This document shows positions 1 through 11,636 of a stretch of 64,000 bases of DNA, one piece after another. Position 1 is the stretch's first letter; the number at the start of each line of letters is the position of its first letter. Source of the stretch: Hyphomicrobiales bacterium (GTDB lineage: Bacteria; Pseudomonadota; Alphaproteobacteria; Rhizobiales; Beijerinckiaceae); NCBI GenBank assembly GCA_027484605.1, contig JAIXSR010000150.1, positions 1 to 64,000 on the forward strand. Direction: 5' to 3'. The notes under the pieces were generated by a model. That model was given only the letters and a program-made list of their open reading frames with translations, ran no database searches and was not told where the DNA came from. Made by a program: the position numbers and the translations under genes.

Positions 1-78
1 CTCGGAGTGGAAGGTCCCGTTCTTGCCGGTGAAGCCCTGGCAGATGACCTTGGTGTTCTTGTCGATCAGGATGGACAT
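1..78 (-). CDS. sucD: Succinyl-CoA ligase alpha subunit, N-terminal fragment (partial)
   Basis: Only the first 26 codons are inside the window. The start reads [20 protein letters not shown], which is the canonical opening of the ADP-forming succinyl-CoA synthetase alpha subunit and leads into its CoA-binding Rossmann fold. The alpha subunit carries the phosphohistidine and, with SucC, interconverts succinyl-CoA and succinate with substrate-level phosphorylation in the TCA cycle. It starts nine bases after the sucC stop codon, so the two are co-transcribed. The truncation is the window edge, not a mutation. Confidence 0.93.
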   Translation of the reverse strand, partial: MSILIDKNTKVICQGFTGKNGTFHSE

Positions 79-87
79 GGTTGCTCC

Positions 88-1284
<1,197 letters not shown>

Positions 1285-1378
1285 GTGCTCGGTTTCCCTG
1301 GAAGCTTATGGGGGATGGCGGGGCGGGCAGGTCCGCACGGCGCGCGATGAGCGCACCACCGGACCCACCCGTCCTGGA

Positions 1379-2634
<1,256 letters not shown>

Positions 2635-3234
2635 CTATTTTCGTCCGCTCATTGCGCGCACGACCCAGCGAACGACGCGGTCGCGCCGCGCTTCGGAACC
2701 CACGGAATCAGCCTTGCCCAGCCAGACCATTCCGGGATCGCAGAACCGGCAGCCGAGATCGAGCGCCAGCACGGCCATCCGCCGCGATTCCCCGCCGGAG
2801 AACAGGCGTGTCACATTGCCCTCCTCGATCACGCGCTCGACCAGCCCCTCGATGCGCCGCCGGTGCCGCTCGGCCTCCCCTGCCGCGAATTCCGGTTCCG
2901 CGAGCAGGTGGAAAATCGCCTGATCCTGATGAACGGCCTCGGCATAGGCCCGGGCCAGCGTGGAGAGGAAGCGCTCGAGCTTGTCATCGGCCGGATCCGG
3001 CCCGTCGACAATATCCTGGAGCCGCTGCTCGATGATGCGGAGCCATCCATTGAGAACGGCCTCGACCAGGGCGCCCTTGTCGGCGAAGTAGCGGTAGACA
3101 TTGGCATGGCTCATGCCAAGCCGGCCGGCAATGCCCGAAATCGTCATCCGGCGCGGGCCGATCTGCCGGATCTCCGTTGCTGCGGCGGCAATCAGGCGGT
3201 TCCGGACACTTTCGACCATGCCGGCGGAACTCAT
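2635..3234 (-). CDS. TetR/AcrR family transcriptional regulator
   Basis: The 199-residue protein has a typical TetR N-terminal helix-turn-helix at about residues 8-55. The segment MTISGIAGRLGMSHANVYRY is followed by FADKGALVEAVL, the signature of this domain. The C-terminal ligand and dimerisation domain is not family-specific to my eye. Its start codon overlaps the zapE stop in an ATGA arrangement, so it is probably translated from the zapE mRNA. The ligand and targets are unknown, and no transporter or enzyme next to it suggests one. Confidence 0.88.
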   Translation of the reverse strand: MSSAGMVESVRNRLIAAAATEIRQIGPRRMTISGIAGRLGMSHANVYRYFADKGALVEAVLNGWLRIIEQRLQDIVDGPDPADDKLERFLSTLARAYAEAVHQDQAIFHLLAEPEFAAGEAERHRRRIEGLVERVIEEGNVTRLFSGGESRRMAVLALDLGCRFCDPGMVWLGKADSVGSEARRDRVVRWVVRAMSGRK

Positions 3235-4406
3235 GTCTCCACCAGCCCCGTGGTGTTTCCGGAAGCCTCGCTGTCCGGCCGGCCATGAGGCAGGGCGAGA
3301 TAGGATTCCGACCGCATCTCCATCAGACGGGAAATTGTCCGGTCGAATTCGAAGGCCTCATGGCCCCGATCCGCCACATAGAGCGACTCCACCGGCTTCT
3401 CGGCGGAGCAGACCAGCTTGACGTGATGCTCGTAGAGGATGTCGATGAGTGTGATGAAACGCTTGGTCTCGTTGCGCCGGGCGAAGGTCAGCGCAGGAAC
3501 ATCATCCAGAACAAGCGTATGGAAGGTCCGGGCGATCGCGAGATAATCGAGCGAGCCCAGCGGCCGGTTGCACAATTCGTCGAAACTGGCCCGCGCGATC
3601 GCGCCGGCAGCCTGGGGCAGCGTGAGCTGGCGGCCGCCGACATCGAGAATGCGCGCCTTCGGGCTTGCCCCGCCCGAGAGCTCGGCGAAAAGGCCGTCCA
3701 GCGCGGCACGGGCCGCATCACCGTTCGGGCTGTAATAGACGGGGCGTCCCTGCAGGCGCTCGAGCCGGTAATCGGTCCGGGCATCCAGCTGGACGACATC
3801 CATCCGCGCCTCGATCAGCCCGATGAAGGGCAGGAACAGGGCCCGGTTGAGCCCGTTATGGTAGAGCCGCTGCGGCTCGACATTCGAGGTGGCGAGGATC
3901 ACCACGCCTCGGGCGAAGAGCGCCTGGAAAAGCCGCCCGAGGATCATCGCATCGGCAATGTCGGTGACGGCAAACTCGTCAAAGCAGAGCACCCACGCCT
4001 CTTCCGCCAGGGCCTCCGCCACGGGCTGGATCGGGTCATCGCCCTTGACCAGCCCCTGCTTCGCCTGCTGGCGCCAGGCATGGATGCGCTGGTGGACATC
4101 CGCCATGAAGGCATGGAAATGCGCACGCTTCTTGCGCTTCACCTGGAGATGCTCGTGGAAGAGATCCACCAGCATCGTCTTGCCGCGCCCCACCGAACCC
4201 CAGAGATAGAGGCCGCGGATGGGCTCTGCCGGTGCCTTCCGGCTGAACAGCCATCCGAGGGCAGAGGTTTTCCGGGCCAGGCGATGCGCCTCGAGCTGCG
4301 CCGCAAGCGCGTCCAGACGACGGACGATCCGGGCCTGCGCAGGATCGGATTCGAGCCTGCCCTCCTGCACCATCGCGGCATAGCGCGCCGCAATCGCTCC
4401 CGCCAT
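3231..4406 (-). CDS. zapE: Cell division protein ZapE (AFG1-family ATPase)
   Basis: The chosen start gives 391 residues, normal for AFG1/ZapE ATPases, and begins MAGAIAARYAAMVQEGRL. The Walker A motif is in LWGSVGRGKTMLVDLFHEHL and Walker B in VLCFDEFAVTDIADA. In Escherichia coli ZapE binds the Z-ring, and the mitochondrial homologue AFG1 acts in protein quality control. An upstream ATG would add 65 residues with no family resemblance, so I rejected it. The gene upstream of mdh is commonly zapE in this order. The 3' end overlaps the TetR gene by four bases. Confidence 0.93.
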   Translation of the reverse strand: MAGAIAARYAAMVQEGRLESDPAQARIVRRLDALAAQLEAHRLARKTSALGWLFSRKAPAEPIRGLYLWGSVGRGKTMLVDLFHEHLQVKRKKRAHFHAFMADVHQRIHAWRQQAKQGLVKGDDPIQPVAEALAEEAWVLCFDEFAVTDIADAMILGRLFQALFARGVVILATSNVEPQRLYHNGLNRALFLPFIGLIEARMDVVQLDARTDYRLERLQGRPVYYSPNGDAARAALDGLFAELSGGASPKARILDVGGRQLTLPQAAGAIARASFDELCNRPLGSLDYLAIARTFHTLVLDDVPALTFARRNETKRFITLIDILYEHHVKLVCSAEKPVESLYVADRGHEAFEFDRTISRLMEMRSESYLALPHGRPDSEASGNTTGLVET

Positions 4407-4593
4407 CTTGCATTTTCCTGTGCTGTTCCGGTCGCTCTTTGGCACGAGCGGGGGCGCCGCTGCAAGGCATGGCTGAGCAGCTTGCCGGCAGACGGCATGG
4501 AACTTGCCATCGAAAAGCCCAAAGCTGGATTTATTGCAATGCAACAAAAGATCGGGAGAGCGCCTGCCACGCGAAAGCCGAAGGACGTAAGCG

Positions 4594-5202
4594 ATGCCCA
4601 AAACGGAACTGGACCGGATTGCCTACCGGAAGCTGCTGCCGACGGACCACCCGGCCTTCGAGGCCCACCTCCTGGCCCTCGATCCTGAAAGCCGCCGGGC
4701 CCGCTTCGGCATGGCCGCCAATGACACCTTTCTTGAGCAATATGCCACCCGATGCATCACCCTGAATGCGATCATCCATGGCGCCTTTCTCGACAACAGG
4801 ATGATCGGCGCGGCGGAATTGCGCCCTCTGGGCGAACTCTTCACCGCCGAGGCGGAGATCGCGTTTTCCGTCGAAGCCGACTGGCGCAATTGCGGGATCG
4901 GCACGGCCCTTTTTGCCCGCACCCTGCGTTCAGCGCGCAACCGCAGCTTTGTCCGGCTTTATATGAGCTGCCTCCGGCACAACGCACCGATGCGGGCTCT
5001 GGCCCGCAAATTCGCTGCCGAGATCCTTGTCGAGCTGGATGAATCGGTGGCGCTGGTCGAGGCGCCGCGTCGTACCATCATCTCGCTCCTGCGCGAGGCG
5101 ATCGATGATGCGGCCGCCCGTTCCTCCGGGCATGGCTGGGAATGGTCGCGGCTCTGGCTGCCGCGTCGGCCCGTTGCGCGCCCGGTTTCGCGCGTCGGCT
5201 GA
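4594..5202 (+). CDS. GNAT family N-acetyltransferase
   Basis: The 202-residue protein has one GNAT fold. Family features are the beta-strand and loop EAEIAFSVEADWRNCGIGTALFARTL, whose R/Q-x-x-G-x-G/A acetyl-CoA motif reads RNCGIGTA, and the following strand FVRLYMSCL. The substrate cannot be inferred. It is divergent from zapE with a 187-base gap. The arginine-rich C-terminal tail after about residue 165 looks unstructured and is not part of the fold. Confidence 0.85.
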   Translation: MPKTELDRIAYRKLLPTDHPAFEAHLLALDPESRRARFGMAANDTFLEQYATRCITLNAIIHGAFLDNRMIGAAELRPLGELFTAEAEIAFSVEADWRNCGIGTALFARTLRSARNRSFVRLYMSCLRHNAPMRALARKFAAEILVELDESVALVEAPRRTIISLLREAIDDAAARSSGHGWEWSRLWLPRRPVARPVSRVG

Positions 5203-5283
5203 GCCGTTCAGCCCTTGGGCAATGACGCGGGCATGAGCGCGTAGGGGCCCTTCCACGGCACAGGGCCGTCCCCGGCCCCTTAC

Positions 5284-5949
5284 TTACTTGGACATGGTCA
5301 GCGGCGCGCCGGACTTGGCGGTCGCGCCGGAGAAGTTCTGCTGGCCGGCCTGGCGCAGCCGGGCCACGACTCCCCCGCCCGGCTCATAGAGGATGACTTC
5401 GCTGCCCGCCAGCTCCCAGGCGTTGACCCGCTGAAGTTCCTTGTTCTGGCAACCGGACGTGCCGGCGCCATAAAGGTCGAGCTTGGGCGCGCTGGACAGC
5501 GTCACCCGGCAGTTCGCGCCATTGCTCTCGCGCATCGACCAATTGCCGATCAGGCCGGTCCGTGTCGGGGCCGAGGGCGCGGCATTGACCGGCGGGGCCA
5601 CAGGCGCCGTGGCAACACGATTGGCCGGATTCGCGCCGGGGACGGGTGTCTGCGGTGCAACCGGCGGATTGATCGTGCCGGTCGCCGGCGGGAAAGGCTC
5701 GCCGGGGGCGACCGATGGCGGCGCCGTGGCGACATTGGCGCCCGGGGGAGGCGGGAGCGCGGAGGATTCGACCTCGCCGGCCGGCGCGGGCGTCAAGGGC
5801 GGTGGGGCAGCGGCAATCTCGTTGCGCTGGGCCGGACGATAGGTCTCGCCCGGCAGCAGGGAGCCGATCCGGGAACTCGCCTCGCAGCCTGCGAGAAGCC
5901 CGCCCAGCGGAAGCAGAACCAACATCCGGAATCCAAGGCCTTGACGCAC
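5284..5949 (-). CDS. Putative outer-membrane lipoprotein with AprI/Inh protease-inhibitor domain
   Basis: I chose a GTG start at 5949, which gives 221 residues and a complete lipoprotein signal peptide: RQGLGF, a hydrophobic stretch, then the lipobox LLAGC. An ATG at 5925 is the alternative but would lack the basic n-region. A proline- and alanine-rich linker (about residues 35-125) follows. The C-terminal domain of about 90 residues (GLIGNWSMRESNGANCRVTL to the end) has the conserved W, the two cysteines and the beta-barrel pattern of Inh/AprI metalloprotease inhibitors. It probably sits in the outer membrane facing the periplasm. No cognate protease is nearby. Confidence 0.8.
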   Translation of the reverse strand: MRQGLGFRMLVLLPLGGLLAGCEASSRIGSLLPGETYRPAQRNEIAAAPPPLTPAPAGEVESSALPPPPGANVATAPPSVAPGEPFPPATGTINPPVAPQTPVPGANPANRVATAPVAPPVNAAPSAPTRTGLIGNWSMRESNGANCRVTLSSAPKLDLYGAGTSGCQNKELQRVNAWELAGSEVILYEPGGGVVARLRQAGQQNFSGATAKSGAPLTMSK

Positions 5950-6126
5950 GTGAACCACCCTATCCCAACACCCGGTTTCGCAGGTTTGTGCCCATATAAT
6001 TGCTGACAAGCCATGAACAAGGCCTGACTTTCCGCTCCCGAAGTGCCTTGCAGGAGGATTCCGGCGTCTTCGAGGCATCCATACCGCCCGCAAGGGCGTA
6101 CACTCTCCGTCAATCAGGATAAGACC

Positions 6127-6510
6127 ATGCCATTTGCCCTCTGGAGCCTGCTGATTGCCGGCCTTCTTCCCTACCTCACCGTCGCGCTCGCGAAGGCAGG
6201 GCCCAACCGTTACGACAACGGCGCCCCGCGCGACTGGGCCGGCTCGCTTGAGGGATTCGCCCGGCGCGCCTATGCGGCCCACCAGAACCATTTCGAGTTC
6301 CTGCCCTTCTTCGCTGCAGGCATTCTCGTGGCGCATGTCCGGCTGGGCGCGAATGCGGCCACGGAATGGCTGGCCTTGGGCATCCTGCTGGCACGGATCG
6401 CCTATACGATTGCCTATCTGATGGATCGGCCGACCCTGCGCTCGATCGTCTGGAGCCTCGCCATTTTCGGCGTCATCGGCCTTTTCGCCCTGGCCGGGCG
6501 GGGGGTCTAG
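6127..6510 (+). CDS. MAPEG family membrane protein
   Basis: The 127-residue protein has four predicted hydrophobic helices. The diagnostic MAPEG segment is GFARRAYAAHQNHFEFLPFF, close to residues 40-60, where the R-A-x-x-A-H-x-N-x-x-E pattern binds glutathione in characterised members. Bacterial relatives are of unknown substrate. I used the ATG preceding MPFALWSLL rather than an earlier in-frame one, because the hydrophobic N-terminus is then immediate. The gene is convergent with the sdh operon and shares its terminator region. Confidence 0.85.
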   Translation: MPFALWSLLIAGLLPYLTVALAKAGPNRYDNGAPRDWAGSLEGFARRAYAAHQNHFEFLPFFAAGILVAHVRLGANAATEWLALGILLARIAYTIAYLMDRPTLRSIVWSLAIFGVIGLFALAGRGV

Positions 6511-6524
6511 CGCCCGGGAACATG

Positions 6525-6549
6525 AAAAAGGCCGGGACATGCCCGGCCT
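6525..6549 (-). terminator. Rho-independent terminator of the sdh operon
   Basis: Read on the minus strand, an eight-base stem AGGCCGGG/CCCGGCCT with a five-base loop is followed by five T residues. It lies about 30 bases after the sdhB stop codon. The + strand gene ends just before it at 6510, so the hairpin may serve both directions, but the T run is only on the minus side. Confidence 0.85.
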
Positions 6550-6579
6550 CCCCATCGATCCTGCGTGCCGCCGGCCCTG

Positions 6580-7359
6580 TCAGACCTGCCGCGCCACCAT
6601 CATCTTCTTGATTTCCGCGATCGCCTTGGCCGGGTTCAGGCCCTTCGGGCAGGCATTCGAGCAATTCATGATCGTGTGGCAGCGATAGAGGCGGAACGGA
6701 TCCTCGAGATTGTCGAGCCGGTCGCCCGTCGCCTCGTCGCGGCTGTCGATCAGCCAGCGATAGGCCTGGAGCAACGCCGCCGGGCCGAGATAGCGATCGC
6801 CGTTCCACCAGTAGCTCGGGCAGGACGTCGAGCAGCAGGCACAGAGAATGCACTCATAGAGCCCGTCAAGATGCTCGCGATCGGACGGCGATTGCCGCCA
6901 TTCCTTTTCCGGCGCGGGCGTCTCGGTCTTGAGCCAGGGCTCGATCGAGGCATGCTGGGCATAGAAGCGCGTCAGGTCCGGCACCAGGTCCTTCACCACC
7001 GGCATATGCGGCAGCGGGTAGATCCTGATCGCGCCGGAAACCTCGTCCATCCCCTTGGTGCAGGCCAGCGTATTGGTCCCGTCGATATTCATCGCGCAGG
7101 AGCCGCAGATGCCTTCGCGGCACGAGCGGCGGAAGGTCAGCGTCGGGTCGATCCTGTTCTTGATCCAGATGATCGCGTCGAGGATCATCGGCCCGCAATC
7201 ATCGAGATCGACGAAATAGGTATCGACCCGCGGATTGCTCTCCCCGTCCGGATCCCAGCGATAGATCCGGAACTCGCGCAGGTTGTTGGCCCCGGCCGGC
7301 TTTGGCCAGGTCTTGCCCTCGACGAGGCGGGAATTCTTCGGAAGATTGAACTCGGCCAT
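6580..7359 (-). CDS. sdhB: Succinate dehydrogenase iron-sulfur subunit
   Basis: The 259-residue protein shows all three iron-sulfur ligand sets. [16 protein letters not shown] is the 2Fe-2S site, [17 protein letters not shown] opens the 4Fe-4S site, and [19 protein letters not shown]-like spacing follows (here [20 protein letters not shown]) for the 3Fe-4S cluster. It passes electrons from SdhA to the quinone site in complex II at the inner membrane. It is the last gene of sdhC-sdhD-sdhA-sdhB, ten bases after sdhA. Confidence 0.98.
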   Translation of the reverse strand: MAEFNLPKNSRLVEGKTWPKPAGANNLREFRIYRWDPDGESNPRVDTYFVDLDDCGPMILDAIIWIKNRIDPTLTFRRSCREGICGSCAMNIDGTNTLACTKGMDEVSGAIRIYPLPHMPVVKDLVPDLTRFYAQHASIEPWLKTETPAPEKEWRQSPSDREHLDGLYECILCACCSTSCPSYWWNGDRYLGPAALLQAYRWLIDSRDEATGDRLDNLEDPFRLYRCHTIMNCSNACPKGLNPAKAIAEIKKMMVARQV

Positions 7360-7369
7360 GGCCCGGACC

Positions 7370-9208
7370 TCAGTAAACGCGCGCCTTGGGCGCGATGTAG
7401 CTGACCTCGTTGGTCATCGTGTAGGAATGCACCGGCCGGTAATCGATGGAGACCGACTTCTTCTCCTCGTCGATCCAGGCCAGCGTATGCTTCATCCATG
7501 TCTTGTCGTCGCGGTCCTTGTAATCCTCGCGGGCATGCGCCCCGCGCGATTCCGTCCGGTTGAGCGCGGAATCCATCGTCACCACCGCCTGGGTGATGAG
7601 ATTGTCGAATTCGAGCGTCTCGAGCAGGTCGGAATTCCAGACAAGGCTGCGATCGGTCACGCGGACATCATCGGCGGCCTTCCAGACCGCATGGATGTTC
7701 TGCGAGCCTTCCGCCAGCGTCTCGCCCGTGCGGTAGACGGCGCAGTTCGTCTGCATCTCGCGCTGCATGCGGAGCCGCAGTTCCGCCGTCGACGTGCCGC
7801 CCTTCGCATAGCGGAACCGGTCGAGGCGCGACAGGGCCAGATCGGCCGAATCCGCCGGAAGCTCGGCCTGCTTGGCGCCGGGCGTCAGGATCTCGGCAGC
7901 GCGCAGGCCGGCCGCGCGACCGAAGACGACGAGATCGATCAGCGAGTTCGAGCCGAGGCGGTTGGCCCCGTGCACCGAGACGCAGGCGGCCTCGCCGATG
8001 GCCATCAGGCCCGGCACCACGACATCCGGGTTGCCGTTCTTCAGGGTCACGACCTCGCCGTAGAAGTTCGTCTGGATGCCGCCCATGTTGTAATGGACGG
8101 TCGGCAGGACCGGGATCGGTTCCTTGGTCACGTCGACGCCGGCGAAGATCTTCGCACTTTCGGAAATGCCCGGCAGGCGGGCATGCAGGATCGCCGGATC
8201 GAGATGGTCGAGATGCAGGAAGATGTGGTCCTTGTTCTTGCCCACGCCCCGGCCTTCGCGGATCTCCATCGTCATCGCGCGGCTGACCATGTCGCGCGGG
8301 GCGAGGTCCTTCACGCTCGGCGCATAGCGCTCCATGAAGCGCTCGCCATCCGCATTGGTGAGGTAGCCGCCCTCGCCGCGGGCACCCTCGGTGATGAGGC
8401 AGCCGGCGCCGTAGATGCCGGTCGGGTGGAACTGGACGAATTCCATGTCCTGCAGCGGCAGGCCGGCCCGCAGGACCATGGCATTGCCATCGCCCGTGCA
8501 GGTATGCGCCGAGGTGGCCGAGAAATAGGCGCGGCCATAGCCGCCGGTGGCCAGCATCACCGTCTGGGCGCGGAAGCGGTGGATCGTGCCGTCATCCATC
8601 TTCAGGGCGACGACGCCGCGGCAGCGGCCTTCCTCGTCCATGATCAGGTCGATGGCGAAATACTCGATGAAGAACTCGGTCGAGTTGCGCAGGGCCTGCC
8701 CATAGAGCGTATGCAGGATCGCGTGGCCGGTCCGGTCGGCCGCGGCGCAGGTGCGCTGCGCGGGCGGGCCATTGCCGTAATCGGTGGTCATGCCGCCGAA
8801 TGGGCGCTGGTAGATCTTGCCATCCTCGGTCCGCGAGAAGGGCACGCCCCAATGCTCGAGTTCGTAGACGGCCGCCGGCGCGTTACGGCAGAGATATTCG
8901 ATCGAATCCTGGTCCCCCAGCCAGTCCGACCCCTTCACGGTGTCGTACATGTGCCATTTCCACTCGTCAGGACCCATATTGGCCAGAGCGGCGGCGACAC
9001 CGCCCTGCGCGGCGACCGTATGCGAGCGGGTCGGGAAGACCTTGGTGATGCAGGCCGTGCGCAGGCCGGCCTGGCTGCAGCCGACCGTGGCGCGAAGCCC
9101 GGCGCCGCCGGCACCGACCACCACGACATCGAAGGTATGGTCGGTGATCGGATAGGCCTTGCCGTTCTGGGACGGGGCGCTGCCGTTGGAAGTTCCGTTC
9201 GAAGCCAT
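7370..9208 (-). CDS. sdhA: Succinate dehydrogenase flavoprotein subunit
   Basis: The 612-residue protein is full length. The FAD-binding motif is [16 protein letters not shown], and the covalent flavin histidine lies in [16 protein letters not shown]. The active-site loop is [23 protein letters not shown], and [19 protein letters not shown] is strongly conserved. It oxidises succinate to fumarate, linking the TCA cycle to the quinone pool. It follows sdhD by 15 bases. Confidence 0.98.
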   Translation of the reverse strand: MASNGTSNGSAPSQNGKAYPITDHTFDVVVVGAGGAGLRATVGCSQAGLRTACITKVFPTRSHTVAAQGGVAAALANMGPDEWKWHMYDTVKGSDWLGDQDSIEYLCRNAPAAVYELEHWGVPFSRTEDGKIYQRPFGGMTTDYGNGPPAQRTCAAADRTGHAILHTLYGQALRNSTEFFIEYFAIDLIMDEEGRCRGVVALKMDDGTIHRFRAQTVMLATGGYGRAYFSATSAHTCTGDGNAMVLRAGLPLQDMEFVQFHPTGIYGAGCLITEGARGEGGYLTNADGERFMERYAPSVKDLAPRDMVSRAMTMEIREGRGVGKNKDHIFLHLDHLDPAILHARLPGISESAKIFAGVDVTKEPIPVLPTVHYNMGGIQTNFYGEVVTLKNGNPDVVVPGLMAIGEAACVSVHGANRLGSNSLIDLVVFGRAAGLRAAEILTPGAKQAELPADSADLALSRLDRFRYAKGGTSTAELRLRMQREMQTNCAVYRTGETLAEGSQNIHAVWKAADDVRVTDRSLVWNSDLLETLEFDNLITQAVVTMDSALNRTESRGAHAREDYKDRDDKTWMKHTLAWIDEEKKSVSIDYRPVHSYTMTNEVSYIAPKARVY

Positions 9209-9223
9209 GCGTATCTCCTGCCG

Positions 9224-9622
9224 TCAGCCGGCAAAGCCGATCTTGAGGATCGCATAGGCCGAGGCGAGGCCAACCGCGATCGCGAAGAAGGTGTTGAGCA
9301 TGAGCAGGGCAATCTTCTTGCCCTCGCTATGGACGTAATCCTCGATGATGACCTGCATCCCGAGGCGCATGTGATAGGTGGCCGAGCCGATGAAGAGCAG
9401 CAGCAGGATCGCCACGAGCGGCTGGCCGACCAGCTTCACCGCACCGGCATAGTCGCGCTTCGAGAGCATCAGGATGATGACCACGAAAGCGATGGTCAGC
9501 GGCACATTGGCCACTGCCGTCACGCGCGACTTCCAGAAATGGTCGGTGCCGGATTTGGCCGCGCCGAGGCCGCGGACCCGGCCGAGCGGCGTACGGAGCG
9601 AGGTGGAGGATTCTTGGCTCAT
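9224..9622 (-). CDS. sdhD: Succinate dehydrogenase membrane anchor subunit
   Basis: The start at MSQESSTSLRTPLGRVRGLG gives 132 residues, typical of alphaproteobacterial SdhD. It has three transmembrane helices, and GSATYHMRLGMQVIIEDYVH carries the conserved haem-ligand histidine and the following D-Y pair. It anchors complex II and forms part of the ubiquinone site. An earlier ATG nine codons upstream would overlap the sdhC stop region and has no better ribosome site. Confidence 0.93.
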   Translation of the reverse strand: MSQESSTSLRTPLGRVRGLGAAKSGTDHFWKSRVTAVANVPLTIAFVVIILMLSKRDYAGAVKLVGQPLVAILLLLFIGSATYHMRLGMQVIIEDYVHSEGKKIALLMLNTFFAIAVGLASAYAILKIGFAG

Positions 9623-9626
9623 CGGC

Positions 9627-10019
9627 TTACCCCGCGAGATAGGCGACAAAGGCGAGGATGGTCAGACCCAGCGACGCGACAAGCGTGCCCCAGGCCAGCT
9701 TCATGCGCGTCCCGCGCTCGAGGCCGGCGCCGGTATCCCACACGAAATGGCGGATTCCCCCGCACATATGGTGGAACAGGGCCCAGCTATAGCCGAACAG
9801 GACCAGCTTCCCCAGGAAGGAGCCATAGATCGCCTGCACGGTCCCGTAGGCCGAACTGCCCGAAGCCAGCGCGACAAGGGCGATCACGAGCAGCAGCGTC
9901 CCGAAGAACAGGGCGGCGCCGGTGATGCGATGGAGGATCGACATCACCATCGTGATCGAGGGCTTGTAGATTTGCAGATGCGGAGAAAGCGGGCGCTCCG
10001 CGGGGCCGGTTCGGGCCAT
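9627..10019 (-). CDS. sdhC: Succinate dehydrogenase cytochrome b556 subunit
   Basis: The start at MARTGPAERPLSPHLQIYK gives 130 residues and the canonical SdhC opening RPLSPHLQIYKPSITMVMSI. HRITG and SWALFHHMCGGIRHFVWD contain the quinone-site serine/arginine region and the haem histidine. Three transmembrane helices are evident. It is the first gene of the operon and ends four bases before sdhD starts. An in-frame ATG 12 codons upstream is possible but adds an unconserved stretch. Confidence 0.95.
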   Translation of the reverse strand: MARTGPAERPLSPHLQIYKPSITMVMSILHRITGAALFFGTLLLVIALVALASGSSAYGTVQAIYGSFLGKLVLFGYSWALFHHMCGGIRHFVWDTGAGLERGTRMKLAWGTLVASLGLTILAFVAYLAG

Positions 10020-10176
10020 GGATGTCACCTTGTCAAGACTTTGGAACAGATCCAATCAAAGGACCGCCAGTCCCCCTAACCGAGTTTGAAACGCTTCGCA
10101 ATGCAACGAAGGACAAGTTCAGCCTAGGCCGACCCGGCCGGGAAGATCAGGGGCAATGTCGTCGCAGCCTGACGAA

Positions 10177-10518
10177 CTAGCCGGTTCTGGTTAAGGAATC
10201 CGCCGCAGCCCGGGCCCTTGCGGCCAGATCGGGGCCATTTCCGTCGATCTGGAGGCGCTTGACGCGCGCTGTCTCCCCGCTGACGAGGCGAATATCGCGC
10301 GGAGCAACCCCCAGCAAACCGGCCACCAGCGTGATCACCGCGCGGTTTGCCGCACCCCCTTCCGGGGCAACCCGGACCCGAAGCTGCCAGAACGCCCGTC
10401 CGGCAGCATCCGCACCGATGCCGTCAAGGGCGTCGCGCCCGCCGCGCGGCGTGGCGCGGACGGTCAGCTCGAGCCCCTCGGCCAGCACCCGGAACGGGGC
10501 GCCCTCTGCCGCGCTCAC
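10177..10518 (-). CDS. DUF167 (YggU-like) family protein
   Basis: I placed the start at a GTG that overlaps the cytochrome P460 gene stop as GTGA, giving 113 residues. The family signature is visible: LTVRATPRGGRDALDGIG, then the lysine/asparagine helix GGAANRAVITLVAGLLGV, then IRLVSGETARVKRLQIDG. The fold is a small alpha/beta domain of unknown biochemical role. The unusual start is inferred from the overlap and from the family boundary, because the longer reading enters the neighbouring gene. Confidence 0.85.
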   Translation of the reverse strand: MSAAEGAPFRVLAEGLELTVRATPRGGRDALDGIGADAAGRAFWQLRVRVAPEGGAANRAVITLVAGLLGVAPRDIRLVSGETARVKRLQIDGNGPDLAARARAAADSLTRTG

Positions 10519-11063
10519 TTCGGGGCGGCAGCGTAGATCTTCTCGCCGGAGAACGTGAAATCCAGACCCTTCTGCGGCAGGTGGCAGGCATAGCAATTGT
10601 CGAGCTTGATCATGTTCAGCGCGCCATCCGGCTTGAAGGATGCATATTCCCAGTCGCCATTGTCCTTTTCGGGCGGAAACAGGTTCGTCTCGCCCCAGCC
10701 TTTCTGTTTTTCCATGACGGCAACGGCCTTCAGGCGGCCCGTCGGCACGAGCCGCCCCTCGGGCGTCCGGATGGGATTGCCGCCGGCCTCGAGCGCGACA
10801 TCATGATCTGCCATGACCAGAACGATCCCCTCGGGGAAGGGCTGGCCCGGCTTCACCTTCGCGAGCGCGTCCTTGTTGACATAGAGGAAGCGCACGATCT
10901 TGCGGTCGGGCTTGTCGACCATGTCGTAGCGCTGGAAGCCTGTCGCGAAATCCTTGGGGAACGCGATGCGGGTCGGCGTGGCATCCAGCGGGAAACTCTG
11001 CCCCTGGACGAAACCGATTGTCACTGCGCCGAACAGGCCAGCCAGGATGAAATGACGGATCAT
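10515..11063 (-). CDS. Cytochrome P460 family protein (periplasmic c-type haem protein)
   Basis: The 182-residue protein starts with a Sec signal peptide (MIRHFILAGLFGAVTIGFVQG) and has one haem c attachment motif, CYACH, at residues 157-161, near the C-terminus as in cytochrome P460. The middle contains the beta-sheet segments of this domain (KIVRFLYVNKDALA, FPEGIVLVM). Characterised members oxidise hydroxylamine or detoxify NO. I cannot tell whether the lysine that cross-links the haem in true P460 is present, so enzymatic activity is open. It is coupled to the downstream DUF167 gene by a four-base overlap. Confidence 0.85.
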   Translation of the reverse strand: MIRHFILAGLFGAVTIGFVQGQSFPLDATPTRIAFPKDFATGFQRYDMVDKPDRKIVRFLYVNKDALAKVKPGQPFPEGIVLVMADHDVALEAGGNPIRTPEGRLVPTGRLKAVAVMEKQKGWGETNLFPPEKDNGDWEYASFKPDGALNMIKLDNCYACHLPQKGLDFTFSGEKIYAAAPK

Positions 11064-11121
11064 GCAAACCCTCCCCTTTCGGAGAAGGATGCGGCTGCCC
11101 CGCGGCAGCCGTCAAGAGACG

Positions 11122-11406
11122 TCAGAAGGACCGGGCGTAATAGTTGACAGTGACCTGCACGAACTGCAGGGCCAGCAGCAGGATGACCGGCGAGATATCG
11201 ATCGGGCCGAGATTGGGCATGCGCCGGCGGATCGGTCCCAGCAGCGGCTCGGTGATCCGGTACAGGAACTCCCCGATGGCGGAAACGATCGGCTGGCGGG
11301 AATTGACGATGTTGAAATTGATCAGGAGCGTCAGGATCACATAGGCAAGGAGCAGGAAGGAATAGAGCTCGATAATGGTGTTGAACAGCCAGAGAAGCGG
11401 GTTCAT
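11122..11406 (-). CDS. YggT family inner-membrane protein
   Basis: The 94-residue protein begins MNPLLWLFNTIIELYSFLLL and has two hydrophobic helices flanking the conserved loop YRITEPLLGPIRRRMPNLGPIDISP, the family signature of YggT/Ycf19. The start is an ATG with GGAG six bases upstream; a GTG two codons earlier lacks this spacing. Homologues act in membrane or cell-division related processes, but no activity is established. In other bacteria yggT is often next to a DUF167 gene, as here with P460 inserted between them. Confidence 0.92.
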   Translation of the reverse strand: MNPLLWLFNTIIELYSFLLLAYVILTLLINFNIVNSRQPIVSAIGEFLYRITEPLLGPIRRRMPNLGPIDISPVILLLALQFVQVTVNYYARSF

Positions 11407-11560
11407 GGGCACTCCGTTCGCATCAGTTGCCCCTCTCTTACAGGAGGGGTCCTTCGCCCTGCAAGACGGCCTTCGTACAGCGGCGCCAGACGGCCCCGTA
11501 ATGCACGGGAAAAGAAGTTGACTTCCCGCGAAGCTTCGGTCATTCAGCCGCTTCCGGTCC

Positions 11561-11636
<76 letters not shown>

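Noticed and set aside
7283-9925. An 880-residue open frame on the + strand across the sdh genes
   Set aside because: It is entirely antisense to sdhA, sdhB and sdhD, has the D/R/G/H-rich composition typical of GC-rich antisense frames, and resembles no family.
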